From: Marchantia polymorpha subsp. ruderalis
Taxonomy: Eukaryota > Streptophyta > Marchantiopsida > Marchantiales > Marchantiaceae
Reading direction: 5' to 3'
DNA length: 64,000 nt
NCBI GenBank assembly: GCA_037833965.1
Contig: AP031359.1
Coordinates: forward strand, 3,158,001 to 3,222,000
The translations under genes were made by a program, and so were the position numbers. The notes beneath the pieces are model-generated. The model searched no databases. It saw only the letters and a program-made list of their open reading frames with translations, and was not told the origin of the DNA. Shown here piece by piece: positions 44,883 through 55,336 of the stretch (positions within the stretch are counted from its first letter, which is position 1; every line of letters starts with the position of its first letter).

Positions 44883-45294
44883 ACAGGTTCTGCAGAGTGT
44901 AGTGTAGCCTGGTTCCGTGCAGGCGCGTAGCATAGTGCAGTGTAGTGTTAGTTAGGACTTAGAAGGTATAAAGTAGTTCAAGGCGTCTTGCCTTGGGATT
45001 TTTCCAGTTTCGGAAGTACGGATCAGGAACTCATTTTCTCTGCGTGTTTGTGTCCTTAGTTCTGTCACCACGCAGGAAGAGCTACACCTTGGCCGTCCGC
45101 ATTGTGTAGCTGAAGGCCTTCGGCCGAATGTTCAGAGCTAGTACATTGGTTAGAGACTTCAGTAGTTCGGATCTACACCTGCGGGTGATTGCCGATGCTC
45201 AGAGCCATTGACGAGTTAGATACTTGAACAGTTTTCCCCTTACCCTTTTGAGTGACTGTTCCTGATTGTACTCCTTCGGAATTTTTCCCCTGAA

Positions 45295-45723
45295 ATCCTG
45301 ACACACTCGTATCTTACCCGTCAACTTCTTTGGTACGATAACAATCGGCGATACCCATTCACTGCTGAGCACTGGGTAAATAATACCGGCGCTCAGGTAC
45401 TTATCTATCTCCTCCTTAACTAGCAAGGAGTATTTTGGGTTGAGGCGGTATTGGCGCTGACGTATGGGTACTGCTTCATCCAGTAAATCAATACGGTGTT
45501 CCCCATACCGTGCAGGTATCCCCTTCATGTCTTCGATCTTCCAGGCAAAGACATCGACGTAATGGCTAAGAAATGTCTGTACCTCCCTTAGCTCGTCTCC
45601 TTTCACCGTGCTTGATACCTTCAAGCACTTGTCGTGATTGAGTTGTACTTTGTGACAGTCACTAGGGTCGACAATGCCCTCGGTGTGACTCGTCTCACTT
45701 CTTCCCAGTCCTACCGTTAATTG
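45295..45723 (-). pseudogene. Reverse transcriptase N-terminal fragment of E3
   Basis: In frame after the UAG: QLTVGLGRSETSHTEG, then FLSHYVDVFAWKIEDMKGI, RQYRLNPKYSLLVKEEIDKY and SPIVIVPKKLTGKIRVCQDFR. The match ends at the start of the RT palm (QDFR); the catalytic FIDD box is not included. Beyond 45295 the frame runs into inverted LTR sequence. Confidence 0.88.
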
Positions 45724-45726
45724 CTA
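45718..45726 (-). other. Readthrough-type stop between protease and RT (E3)
   Basis: Minus strand: codons GAC-GAA-TAG-CAA-TTA, with the RT frame continuing in phase. UAG CAA UUA fits the UAG-CARYYA context known to permit readthrough in tobamoviruses. The same nine bases occur in E4 (62540-62548). Confidence 0.7.
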
Positions 45727-48543
45727 TTCGTCCTCCGGCTGAATAGCGTCCGGCTCTTCTTCCACAGAACAACAGGCAACGAATCCCACGAAATAATCGG
45801 ATTCAGTGTCACTGGAATCTGATCGTGCGGCCGAGTCATTGTCTACCCCCGATGTGTAACCCGCACTTGTCGATAAGGTCTCTCCTTCATGTCGAACCTT
45901 ATTCCAGGGCACCGTGATGGTCTTGGTCGGCTCCGTAGGATGGGGAAACTTAAGGCGATGCCTACGCCAGTCACATCGTACTTGTGCGCCATACAGCCAC
46001 GGTCGCCCGAGCAGGATGTCATAGCCTTGCTTCAGCATCGGTTGAAGAATGATATAAGTCAACCGAAAGTCTGCACCACCGATGATTGTCTTGACATTGC
46101 GTAGCATACCTACCGGCATTCTCCGCGTCTGATCCGCTAACCTCAACACACGCCTCAAGGGTTCGTATTTACTGAACCCCAAGGCTCTTGCAGTGTCCTC
46201 CGTCATTATGTTGACTCCTGATCCAGAGTCTACTGGTACCTTGCGTACACAACACCCTTCTATTTCTACATCAATCTCTGGTGGCCCTTGGTCTTCGCTG
46301 GCCACTTGGTACACCTGAGGGACTTTGGATGTGCGCGGCTTCCGCGGACGTCGTAACGAAAGCATCAACATCCTCCGATACGTCTTGTTGTCCTCAAGAA
46401 GCTGGTTGAACGTGATGTTCACTTGCCGATTCCCGAGATCTTCGACTAAGTCATAGTGGACGCGTCGGGTCGGAGACGACGCCCTGCGAGGTTCCAAAGT
46501 TGCTGCCATCTTCACACCAAAGGAGGGTGACAAGTCTTCCCGCTGTGGTCCTTTTTGGTTGCGGGTCGCTTCCTTCAACAAGTTCGTTACCTCCTCTCTG
46601 ATATCCGGGGCATAGTCACGTTTCAGCAAGCGTACTGGCTCATCTTCGACCGATGTATGTGTGCGCACTGCTGGTGTTTCTCGCGTAACCGAAGGCTTTC
46701 GTGCAGGTCGCAAGTCGGACTTGCTGGATGCCTTCTCTTTCCCTTTTCCCGTCCGGTCGTCGGTTCTCCGTTCGTGCTTGCGAGTGTCGCGCTCTTGTTC
46801 CTTCGATTTCTTGGAACTACGAGTTTCGACTCGGGCGCACATAACTTCTTCCGCCGGCCATTCTTCGTCTTCGTCATTTCTGTCCGAACCTACTTCGACC
46901 TGGTTAACTTGGACGTCCTCCTTGGCAGGGGTGGTCACAAATCGTACCGTTGGCCGAGGAACTGGTGGCTAATCACACTCTGACGCAGTATGCCCGGACT
47001 TCTTGCAGTTACTACAAGTCGGGACATACCCGGTTTGCCTTTTGGGATGGGGGCACTGAGGTGAGAAGTGCCCAACTTCCCCACAATTATAACAAGCTTG
47101 CGGTGGCGGTGGGTCAAACGTCCCTGGAGGTGCCCTTCGCCTCACAGGTACCGTAGTGGCCCGATCTACCGGATGATACCGGGGGATATGCACTTGCGTA
47201 ACTGCAGTAGGGGCGGGGACCGACTGGACGGCGTAGGCTGTCTCTTCGGTCGCCTTTCCATAGTACTGAGGGTTTTCCCCATAGTACGGTTGTGCCCACT
47301 CCACTGCGTTGACTGGATATGACGGACGGTTGATAAGACACTCGGTGTTCGCATGTCCCACCGCTCCGCACGTAGTGCACCACAAGTTCGCCCGCACGCT
47401 CCCGGGTGATTTTCGTCGATCCTGGCCGCCTACCACTTGAACTTTGAGGTCGGCGAAGTCCTTCACAAGGGTCTCCATCTTCGATGCTATGTCTCCCGAC
47501 GCTCTGTCCATAGTCGCTCGTCGGGGGCCCTTCTTCTTCGCTGCCCCATGCTTCTTTCTCTTCTTCTCTTCCTCCGACGAGGAGGTTTCCTCTTCTTCGG
47601 ATGAGGAACGGTTCTCGTCCGAGGAATGTTCTTCCGATGACGGAGTTGCACCTCTGCGTCGTCTTCGCCCTCCCTTCGGTTTTCGCTCCTTTGACTCCCG
47701 TCTCTCTCTCCCTCTTCGGTTGAGAGTGGAAGTTTCAAAGGCTTCGGCCAATGCAATCACGTCCTCAATAGTATCGCACTTACTGCGTCGGCAAAAAGTC
47801 TCCATCTCCCGAGTTAAGCCGGTCACATACCAATCCACAGCTTGCTGTACCGAGAAAGGGGACCCTGGTCCTGTTTTTGGTATTCTGTCAAGGAGGTCCA
47901 GAAATCTCTCGGTGTAGTCACGCAGACTCTCCTTCTTCTCTCGCCGCAGGTTACGCAACTTTGTCAATACCCGACTGTCGTAGCCGAGCTCGCGGAAGCG
48001 TCGCAGGAACTTCTCCTTCAGCTGAGCCCAGGTTGTCAACCCATTCGGATCGATGCTCTCGTGATTGTACCAACTTCGTGCCTTCTTCCGTAAAAGACTT
48101 GGAAAGATCCGTAGTCGGTCCTCGTCGTGGATCTCGCGATTAGCAATGGACACTGATTCAAACAACTTGATGTAGGAATCTGCATCGTCATCATCCCCAC
48201 TCCCTTTATACTTTGGATAGGAATGCTTGGTAATCGGCTGAGGTAGCCGCGCATTGGCTTGTCCGTCCGCCATCGGTGTGTCCGTCGACGTTTCTCGGGC
48301 GGTCGGTTCTAAAAAACGAGGGGGGTCCGTGCAAGGAATATCTAGTAGAACTGTAAGCACCAGGTTTGGTTCCGAGTCACTGGGGGTAGTTTCCCCAAGG
48401 ATGTCGGCCGAACTAGGCTTAGGTACTCTTTTTGGTGTTTTCTTGTTTTGACGCCGTGTCTCTTCCACGGCCTTCTCTGAATCTCGTCGGAACTTGCGGG
48501 CAGCTCTCGCACTTAGGTTGCTTCCACTAGCTCCAGTCGACAT
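45727..48543 (-). pseudogene. gag-protease of E3 (one internal amber)
   Basis: ATG at 48543 (MSTGASGSNLSARAARKF), ~939 codons. Gag domain is at about residues 105-260 (SYPKYKGSGDDDDADSYI, WYNHES, GYDSRVLTKL, WYVTGLTREMETFCRR), an S/E/K-rich linker at 280-350, and three CX2CX4HX4C knuckles (CTTCGAVGHANTEC, CYNCGEVGHFSPQC, CSNCKKSGHTASEC). An internal TAG at 46966-46968 stands where E4 has CAG (ECDQPPVP). The aspartic protease has VDSGSGVNIMTED near residue 780 and ends at PEDE before the readthrough-type stop. The downstream protease and upstream gag are in the same frame. Confidence 0.9.
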
Positions 48544-48587
48544 TCACCGAGCATGGCTGCTCGTAAAAACCCCGGTGTTGACGCAAC

Positions 48588-48607
48588 TGTCCCCGGCAGC
48601 GGCGACA
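48588..48607 (-). other. Primer-binding site of E3
   Basis: TGTCGCCGCTGCCGGGGACA on the minus strand; one mismatch (G to T at the third base) compared with M1. It lies 22 nt from the LTR end. Confidence 0.7.
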
Positions 48608-49628
48608 AAAAGAAGTTGTCGGCTTCTTATGTAAGAACCCACTAAAGGCTAAAACTGCAATATAGTGGTAGAAAGGTCGAACCCACAGGGACAAAGGAAC
48701 ACACAGGGTACAAAGTGTCACGTTTAACAAACTATTGAGGAGTTTGAATTCTCAGGCGACTGTCACTCCCAGAAATACTGCAAGTGTTCACTCGGAGCGC
48801 ACTCGGAGGTTGCACAGTGCAGCGTAACACACACACACACCTGAAACTACAGAAACACAACCCAGAGATCCGTTAGGACCTCTACTCAAGATTTCAGGGG
48901 GAAGGTCTCTCAAGAGTACACTCAGCGAAGCTGCGGGTAGTGACTCCCAACTCCGGCTTTTACAACACTTCCACTAGCTTGTTGCTAGCGTAGGAAACCC
49001 GGTTTGAACTGCCTACTTCGGATCGAAGTCACTCATACGCGGTGAACAACACTCTCAACTCACAAAACGCGCAGAGAACACAGGTCCGCACTGAAGGACT
49101 CACTGAGAAACGTTCCAGTAACACAACAACAGTCTATTGAAGAGTTTGAATTCTCAGGCACTTGTCATTCCCAGAAATACTACAGGGGTTATCCCGAAGG
49201 CACCTGCTGCAGCGTAACCTGAATTTACAACCAAGGCTTACACGAAGTAACAAAACTTCACTTTGGCATTCAGGGGAAAAATCCCAAAGGAGTACAATCA
49301 GGAACAGACACTCGAAGGTGTAGGGGCGAAACTATTCAAGTAACTAACTAGTCACTGGCTTTGAGCATCAGCAATCACCCGCAGGTGTAGATCCGAACTA
49401 CTCAAGTCTCTAACCAATGTACCAGCTCTGAACATTCGGCCGAAGGCCTTCAGCTACAAAATGCGGAACGCCAAGTGGTAGCTCCTCTTGCGTGGTGACA
49501 GAACTAAGGACACAAACACGCAGGGAAAATGAGTTCCTGATCTGCACTTCCGAAATTGGGAAAGAACCCAAGGCAAAACGCCTACTACTACTTTATACCT
49601 TCTAAGTCCTAACTAGCACTACACTGCA

Positions 49629-52600
49629 CTACGATACACGCCTGCACCACGCTACACTACACTCCGTAGAATCTGTGCTACGTCTCCTGCGCGACGGACT
49701 GCCGCGCACTAACTCCCTACCCTGCCAGTCTTCTGCTCGAGTGCGCAGTCCCAAACGCTGCAACGCCGCGAACACCTCCACCTCAAGGGTGGACATGGTA
49801 TCCCGCGCCTTCGACAGAAAAGCGTCTAGCTTCTTCGCCACCTTCCGCCGACTCCTGCTGTCACCTGCCAACAACCCTGCTGCGCGAAGCTCTAACTCAC
49901 GCACTGTGAGTTTCTCCTGCGCCGCCACTTCCCAGTGGGTGTAGCCCTTGAGACAGTGGGCGACACGCCTCGCCATCTCCTCCTTCGTGCGATCTGCCTC
50001 TCGCCTGCGATCCTCTTTAATTACCACCAACTGCGATTCGGCCTCCGCACGCAACGCTCTCAATTCACCACACTCTAACTGTAGCCTGCGGATTAAATCC
50101 TCATCCGCCTGTCGTGCGAGCTGACACTCCGCCAACAAACGCGTCTATCGCACGAGCTCCTCTGACAGAATCTGATTCTAAGTTCTCTCAGACATCAAAT
50201 CCGTCGTGGTCTTCACCACATCCGTGGTGAGCTCTTCTAGTCTCTCCTTCTTCATCCTGTCGAGGGCGTGCGATTTCCTCACAAGGTTGTACTTACCCCA
50301 CAAACAGGCATGCTTCTCCCTCAAGTCCTTCAATTCCTGGTCCGTCCTAGCTAGTAGCTTGCTAGTGTGGACTTTAGTGCAAGTCCGCCTGCGCACTAAT
50401 TCGATGTAAGATCCCGGCTGGAGTGGATCGGCGTATTTATCAAATTTGCGATTCAAGTACTTCAGCAACGGTATCACCTGCTCAGAGAGCTCCGCCGCCG
50501 GCGCTCCAACAATTTCCTCCTCCTCCTCCTCGGTATCCCCTGCTCCCGACATTGCTTCTGTGGAGCCTCCGTCGTCATCATCCGAGTTAAGGATTTCAGT
50601 CGCCATTGATTGCGTTGGCGACTGATCCGAGTGGGGCTGCACGTCGTCTCCGGGTGCTGCCTGCGAAGGCACAGCTGCAGCCTCGCTGCTCTTTGCTAAA
50701 ATGTCCAAGGCGGTGGGTGAATGTGGCCGTGCTGCATCCCCGTCGCCCGCTTGTCGGTCTTCGACCGTATCCTCTCTGCCGCCGACGTCCGCCGCCGAAG
50801 GCGATCGAGCGGAGTGTGTCTGCGCGGGGTTTGATTGCGCATCGCGCACCGAAATTTCGTCCCGCGAACAGTCAATCCGCTCCTCCGTCATGTCCTGCTC
50901 CCTCGATCGGTCCTGCGCAAGGGCTGTGCATGGCCTGTGCGCAAGCGCAAATGCCGGCGCTTTGTCCGCCGCTGGCGCAGCGCCGAAGGCGTCTATCGCC
51001 GAAGGCGACATAGCCGGAGGCCGCTCGCCCGATGTCCCTTGGCCGGTAGGCCTTACCGCCGAAGGCGCATCTACCGGCGGACTACCCGCCGATGGTGCGG
51101 CCTCCGCACGCTCCCTGTTCGCATCTTGTTGGCCCGGAGGCCCTGGCGCCGAAGGCGCAAATCGCGGCGCGTTGGACGCCGGAGGATCTGGCCCCGAAGG
51201 CCCATGACCCGTAGGCGGATCTTCCGCCGGCTCCTTCCCCTTCCTACGTTGGAACGGGGGTGAATCCTGCCTGTGCACAGGCGGACTGCTTCTTCCTACG
51301 CGTAGGCGTAGGTCCACGTCCGCTTGTGGTCGCCTTTCCGTCGAGGCTCGCCTGTGCGCAGGCGGAACACCCGTCCGCAACGCACGTGGTAACTCCGGAG
51401 GCCCTTGGCCCGTAGGCGGCCTCTCGTTCGTCGAAGGTGCAGCGTGGTCCGTTGCTCCTGCAGACGTCCGCGCTCCCTCGTTCTTCTCCGGCGACGCACT
51501 TCCTTTCTCCGTGGCAATCGTCGCCGTGTCCGCGCTGCTGGCTGGTAACACAAGCCTGCGCGCCTTTTGCTTCGGCCGGCTGCGCACTTCGTGCAACGGA
51601 CGCTGCCGAATGGGAGCATTGGGTTCTTGATGCTGCTCCTCTTTGGACTCCTCTCTCCATCGCCGCTTCCGCGGCATTCTTGCTGCGGGAGTGTTTCTTC
51701 CTTCGTCCCTCCGCCTTGGCGGAGTAGAAGTCGGCGACTCCTCTGCGTCAGTGTCGCTCGTTGTCTCGCACATACTTTCCGGGATGGTCGACGGACAACG
51801 GCGGAAAACGAGCAAGCTCCGCCGCGGTCAAACAATTTCGCTGCCGATAAAAATTGATGAGGAAAGGAGAGAGATGATTTAGAGTTCCCCCCTTCTCCTC
51901 AAAAGCGTGGTGTCGCATCACTCTGTGCAGGATGCTCGCCCAGTGAATTGGAGCTCCCTCGATGATGCACTTAACAAAAGAGACCTGCCACAATGTGATG
52001 TAGCAGGCGCGGTGTGGCTGCAGTAATTGCAGCAGCGCCGTAGCCACAGTTCGGCGGAAGCGATCCTTGTAATCGCGGGTCTTGTACCCATTCTTGGTAG
52101 ACCTCTCCGGCTTGAACAGCTCCACAAATTGCGCCTCGTCCTGCTTAGACACCTTGACGCTCTCACTATCAAAGAGGAGGTGCCCTGAGATGCCAGCACA
52201 CCTCCCTAAGGCTTGCGCCCAATCTTGGACTGTCCACCGATCGACATGCGGACGCAATCCGCGCGAAGGTGGTCTCTGTGGTTCTAGCCACTCACGCACC
52301 ATATCCGCACAAATGTAGTTCCATCCCCATAGCAAGAAATCGAGCTTTCTTGCTATCAGCCGTTCCTCGTAAGCGCGCAGCCCGTTCTGTGGCAGTCGGA
52401 GCGGTAGCATCCGCAATCGGCTCAGCCTCGACATTGCGTTCTTGGAATTCGCCTGTCCGCTAATTCTCCTTCTGCTCCGCTCGAGCTCCTTGCTTCCTCG
52501 GCAAACTCTAATCTCACTTAATTCCAAATCACGCGCACTCACTTCTCTCTCAATCACCAAGTAATCCTCTGCGCGGCAATGTCGGGAATGCTTAGCAGCT

Positions 52601-52686
52601 AGCAGATGGACGCGCGCAGCTCGCACTAGAAAATGGAATCGCGAATTCAAGAATGGGACGCTCTCCGCCTCCCGGTCGAAGGTCAT
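49629..52686 (-). pseudogene. U3 ORF of E3 (three lesions)
   Basis: ATG at 52686 (MTFDREAESVPFLNSRFHF). Open to 51748, then a 2-nt deletion near 51755 (E4 has GTCGACCTCATTC, here GTCGCTCGTTG) shifts the frame, which is open again 51815-50178. TAG codons near 50177 and 50147 replace CAG codons of TQNQ and VRQTR (C-to-T). The C-terminus is open 50138-49629 and ends differently (CSVAWCRRVS) because of a small deletion. Otherwise colinear with the intact protein. Confidence 0.88.
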
Positions 52687-53094
52687 GGTCGGCTCTTGCC
52701 CGTGAGGGTCGACTCAAATGATGGCCGCGCCGGCTCTACGCTAAAACGGTCTCCGCTCTCACGCGCGGCTTCACGCTCCACCGACGCCGATTTAACTCAC
52801 ACGCTCGAATTGGCGAATTTGAACTCCGCGAGCGTACTACGCCGCGGACATGGGTGCGCAGCGCCGAAGGCGGATTTTCCGCCTTGCGAGGTACACTCGT
52901 TCGTATCGCTCCTAAGCCAATCCTCCTCTGCCTCGGCGCTTGTCCGCACGTCGGACAAAAGTTCAACTCCCGCCTGTGTGCAGGCGGACTCCTCGGCGGA
53001 TCCTCCGCCGGCGCGGAACTTCACCCGCCTGTGCACAGGCGCTCGCCTCCGCGTAGGCGAATTCCGTCCGCGTCGATGAGCTGGCGCGGAAGGC

Positions 53095-53110
53095 GTTGAC
53101 CGCGGTCAAC
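53095..53110. promoter_or_regulatory. Inverted W-box pair in U3 (E3)
   Basis: GTTGACCGCGGTCAAC; identical to M1 and S9. Confidence 0.55.
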
Positions 53111-53203
53111 AGCCTCCCGCCCCCAGACTGTCCGTTCCTTGTCTCTCCGTCGGCGCGCTCGCCGCCGCAACTCCGCCCGACCACGAGCACATCCATCCAT
53201 CCC

Positions 53204-53232
53204 GTCCGTACAGTCCGTACGGTCCGTACGGA
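53204..53232. promoter_or_regulatory. CCGTACGG array (E3)
   Basis: Three consecutive TCCGTACRG units at 10-bp spacing, the longest clean array in the window. Confidence 0.5.
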
Positions 53233-53490
53233 TTTTACTATTCTGGCGGCTCCTTGCTCGTCCGCGCCGTTGCGCTGGCGCAGAAGGCGCCGTACAATTT
53301 CTACCTCCGAAGGCGCATTTCTAGGGCCGAAGGCGGATTTCCCGCCGACGCCGGAGCGCCTGTGCACAGGCGGACGCCTGTGCGTAGGCGAACTTCGCGC
53401 CTACATCAAAACCCTATTTCGCCTGTGCGTAGGCGAACTTCCTTCTTCCGCGCATAGGACAAAACCTTCTTCGCCTGTGCACAGGCGGAA

Positions 53491-54321
53491 AGTGTCACGT
53501 TTAACAGACTTTTGTAGAGTTTGAATTCTCAGGCAACTGTCACTCCCAGAAATACTGCAGTGCTCGACTCGGAAGCTCGACTCGGAGGAGGATACTCGAC
53601 TCGGAGGATGCTCGGAGGATGCACAGTACAGTGTAGTCACTCAACACACACACACACACACACCTGAAACTGGCAAAAGCACAACTCGGAGGTCGGTCAG
53701 GACTTCCGCTTTGGATTTCAAGGGGAAAGTGTCTCAAAAGTTCACTGAGAGGTTCTGCAGGTAGTGACTCCCACTCCGGCTTTTACTGCCCTTCCGCCAG
53801 GAACTAGCGTAGGGAACCCGGACTGGACTTCCCACTTCGGAACGAAGCCTCTTCATACGCCGTGGACGTCACCTTCGACTCACACCAAACGCAGGGAGTG
53901 CAGGTCCGACTGAGAACTTAACTGAGACACAATCCAGTAACACACACACACAACCTGAATTGCAAACCAAGGCTTACACGAAGTAATAAAACTTCACTTT
54001 GGCATTCAGGGGAAACTTCCCGTAGGAGTACAATCAGGATATGTCACTCGAAGGAGTAAGGGGGAACTGTTCAAGTCTCTAACTCGCAGCCGGCTCTGAG
54101 CATCAGAAATCACCCGCAGGTGCAGATCCGCACTACTCAAGTCTCTAACCGGGTACTAGCTCTGAACATTCAGCCGAAGGCCTTCAACTACAACATACGG
54201 TAACTTCGCTATGCTGCAGCTTCTCTACGTGGTGCCGGGACCAAAATGCACAAACACGCCAAGAAAGTGAGTTCCTGATCTGCACTTCCGAAACTGGAAG
54301 AGTCTCAAGGCAAAACGCCTT
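53491..54321 (-). mobile_element. Minus LTR tail fragment S10
   Basis: Starts about 95 bp inside an LTR end (TGTCACGTTTAACAGAC) and runs through the R/U5 part to the hairpin CAAGGC...GCCTT, where E4 is inserted. Repeats near 53570-53610 resemble those of S7, so it belongs to the older or short LTR type. A ~130-bp stretch with the internal ACTTGTCATTCCC segment is missing near 53950. GCCTT (54317-54321) is the predicted target duplication of E4; the partner lies right of the window. Confidence 0.8.
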
Positions 54322-55293
54322 TGTAATAACCCACTAAAGGCTAAAACTGCAATATAGTGGTAGAAAGGTCGAACCCACAGGGACAGAGGAACACACAGGG
54401 TACAAAGTGTCACGTTTAACAGACTATTGATGAGTTTGAATTCTCAGGCGACTGTCACTCCCAGAAATACTGCAAGTGTCCACTCGGAGCGCACTCGGAG
54501 GTCGCACAGTGCAGCGTAACACACACACACACACACACACACACCTGAAGCTACAGAAATACAACCCAGAGATCCATTAGGACCTCTACTTCAAGATTTC
54601 AGGGGGAAAGTCTCTCGCGAGCACACTCGGCAAAGCTGCGGGCAGTGACTTCCAACTCCGGCTTTTACAACACTTCCACTAGCTTGCTGCTAGTGTAGGA
54701 AATCCGGTTTGGACTGCCTACTTCGGATCGAAGTCACTCCTACGCGGTGAACAACACTCTCAACTCACAAAACGCGCAGAAAACACAGGTCCGCACTGAA
54801 GGACTCACTGAGAAACATTCCAGTAACACAACAACAGTCTATTGAAGAGTTTGAATTCTCAGGCACTTGTCATTCCCAGAAATACTACAGGGGTTACCCT
54901 CAAGGCACCTGCTGCAGCGTAACCTGAATTTACAACCAAGGCTTACACGAAGTAGCAAAACTTCACTTTGGCATTCAGGGGAAAAATCCCAAGGGAGTAC
55001 AATCAGAAAGAAACACTCGAAGGTGTAGGGGCGAAACTGTTCAAGTATCTAACTAGTCACTGGCTCTGAGCATCGGCAGTCACCCGCAGGTACAGATCCG
55101 AACTACTCAAGTCTCTAACCAATGTACTAGCTCTGAACATTCGGCCGAAGGCCTTCAGCTACAAAATGCGGAACGCTAAGTTGTAACTCCTCGTGCGTGG
55201 TGACAGAACTCAAGGACACAAACACGCAAAGGAAATGGGTTCCTGATTTGCACTTCTGATGGGAAAGAACCCCAGGCAAAACGCCTGGAACTA

Positions 55294-55317
55294 TTTTATA
55301 CCTTCTAAGTCCTACCT
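55294..55317 (-). promoter_or_regulatory. TATA box of E4 3' LTR
   Basis: TATAAAA on the minus strand (55300-55294), about 40 bp after the stop of the U3 ORF. It is followed by the CCAGGC/GCCTGG hairpin (about 55271-55287). In the 5' LTR the same box would drive the genomic RNA. Confidence 0.6.
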
Positions 55318-55336
55318 AGCACTACACTGCACTACG

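Larger units (their letters stand above)
40627..45294 (+). mobile_element. Plus LTR S9, last ~780 bp missing
   Basis: Starts TGTGGTAACCC. It has the CCGTACGG array (41289-41320), W-box pair (41412-41427), U3 ORF, TATA (44967-44973) and hairpin. It then switches within TTCCCCTGAA (45285-45294) to inverted pol of E3. The shared GAA at the joint indicates a microhomology junction, not an LTR end. Confidence 0.88.
45295..48629 (-). mobile_element. Internal region of element E3 (gag, protease, start of RT)
   Basis: Minus-strand order from the 5' LTR end at 48630: spacer hairpin, PBS, gag (48543), three CCHC knuckles, protease, UAG stop with readthrough context (45724-45726), RT start to 45295. 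The rest of pol and the 3' LTR are lost at the inverted junction with S9. With 48630-53490 it makes a 5'-proximal half element. Confidence 0.9.
48630..53490 (-). mobile_element. 5' LTR of E3, first ~450 bp missing
   Basis: Ends TTCTTACA at 48630 next to the PBS leader. It contains TATA (49597-49591), a nearly intact U3 ORF, a W-box pair (53095-53110) and a CCGTACGG array (53204-53232). The LTR head is lost at a joint in the shared string AAAG (53489-53492) with the tail of another minus LTR (S10). Confidence 0.9.
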
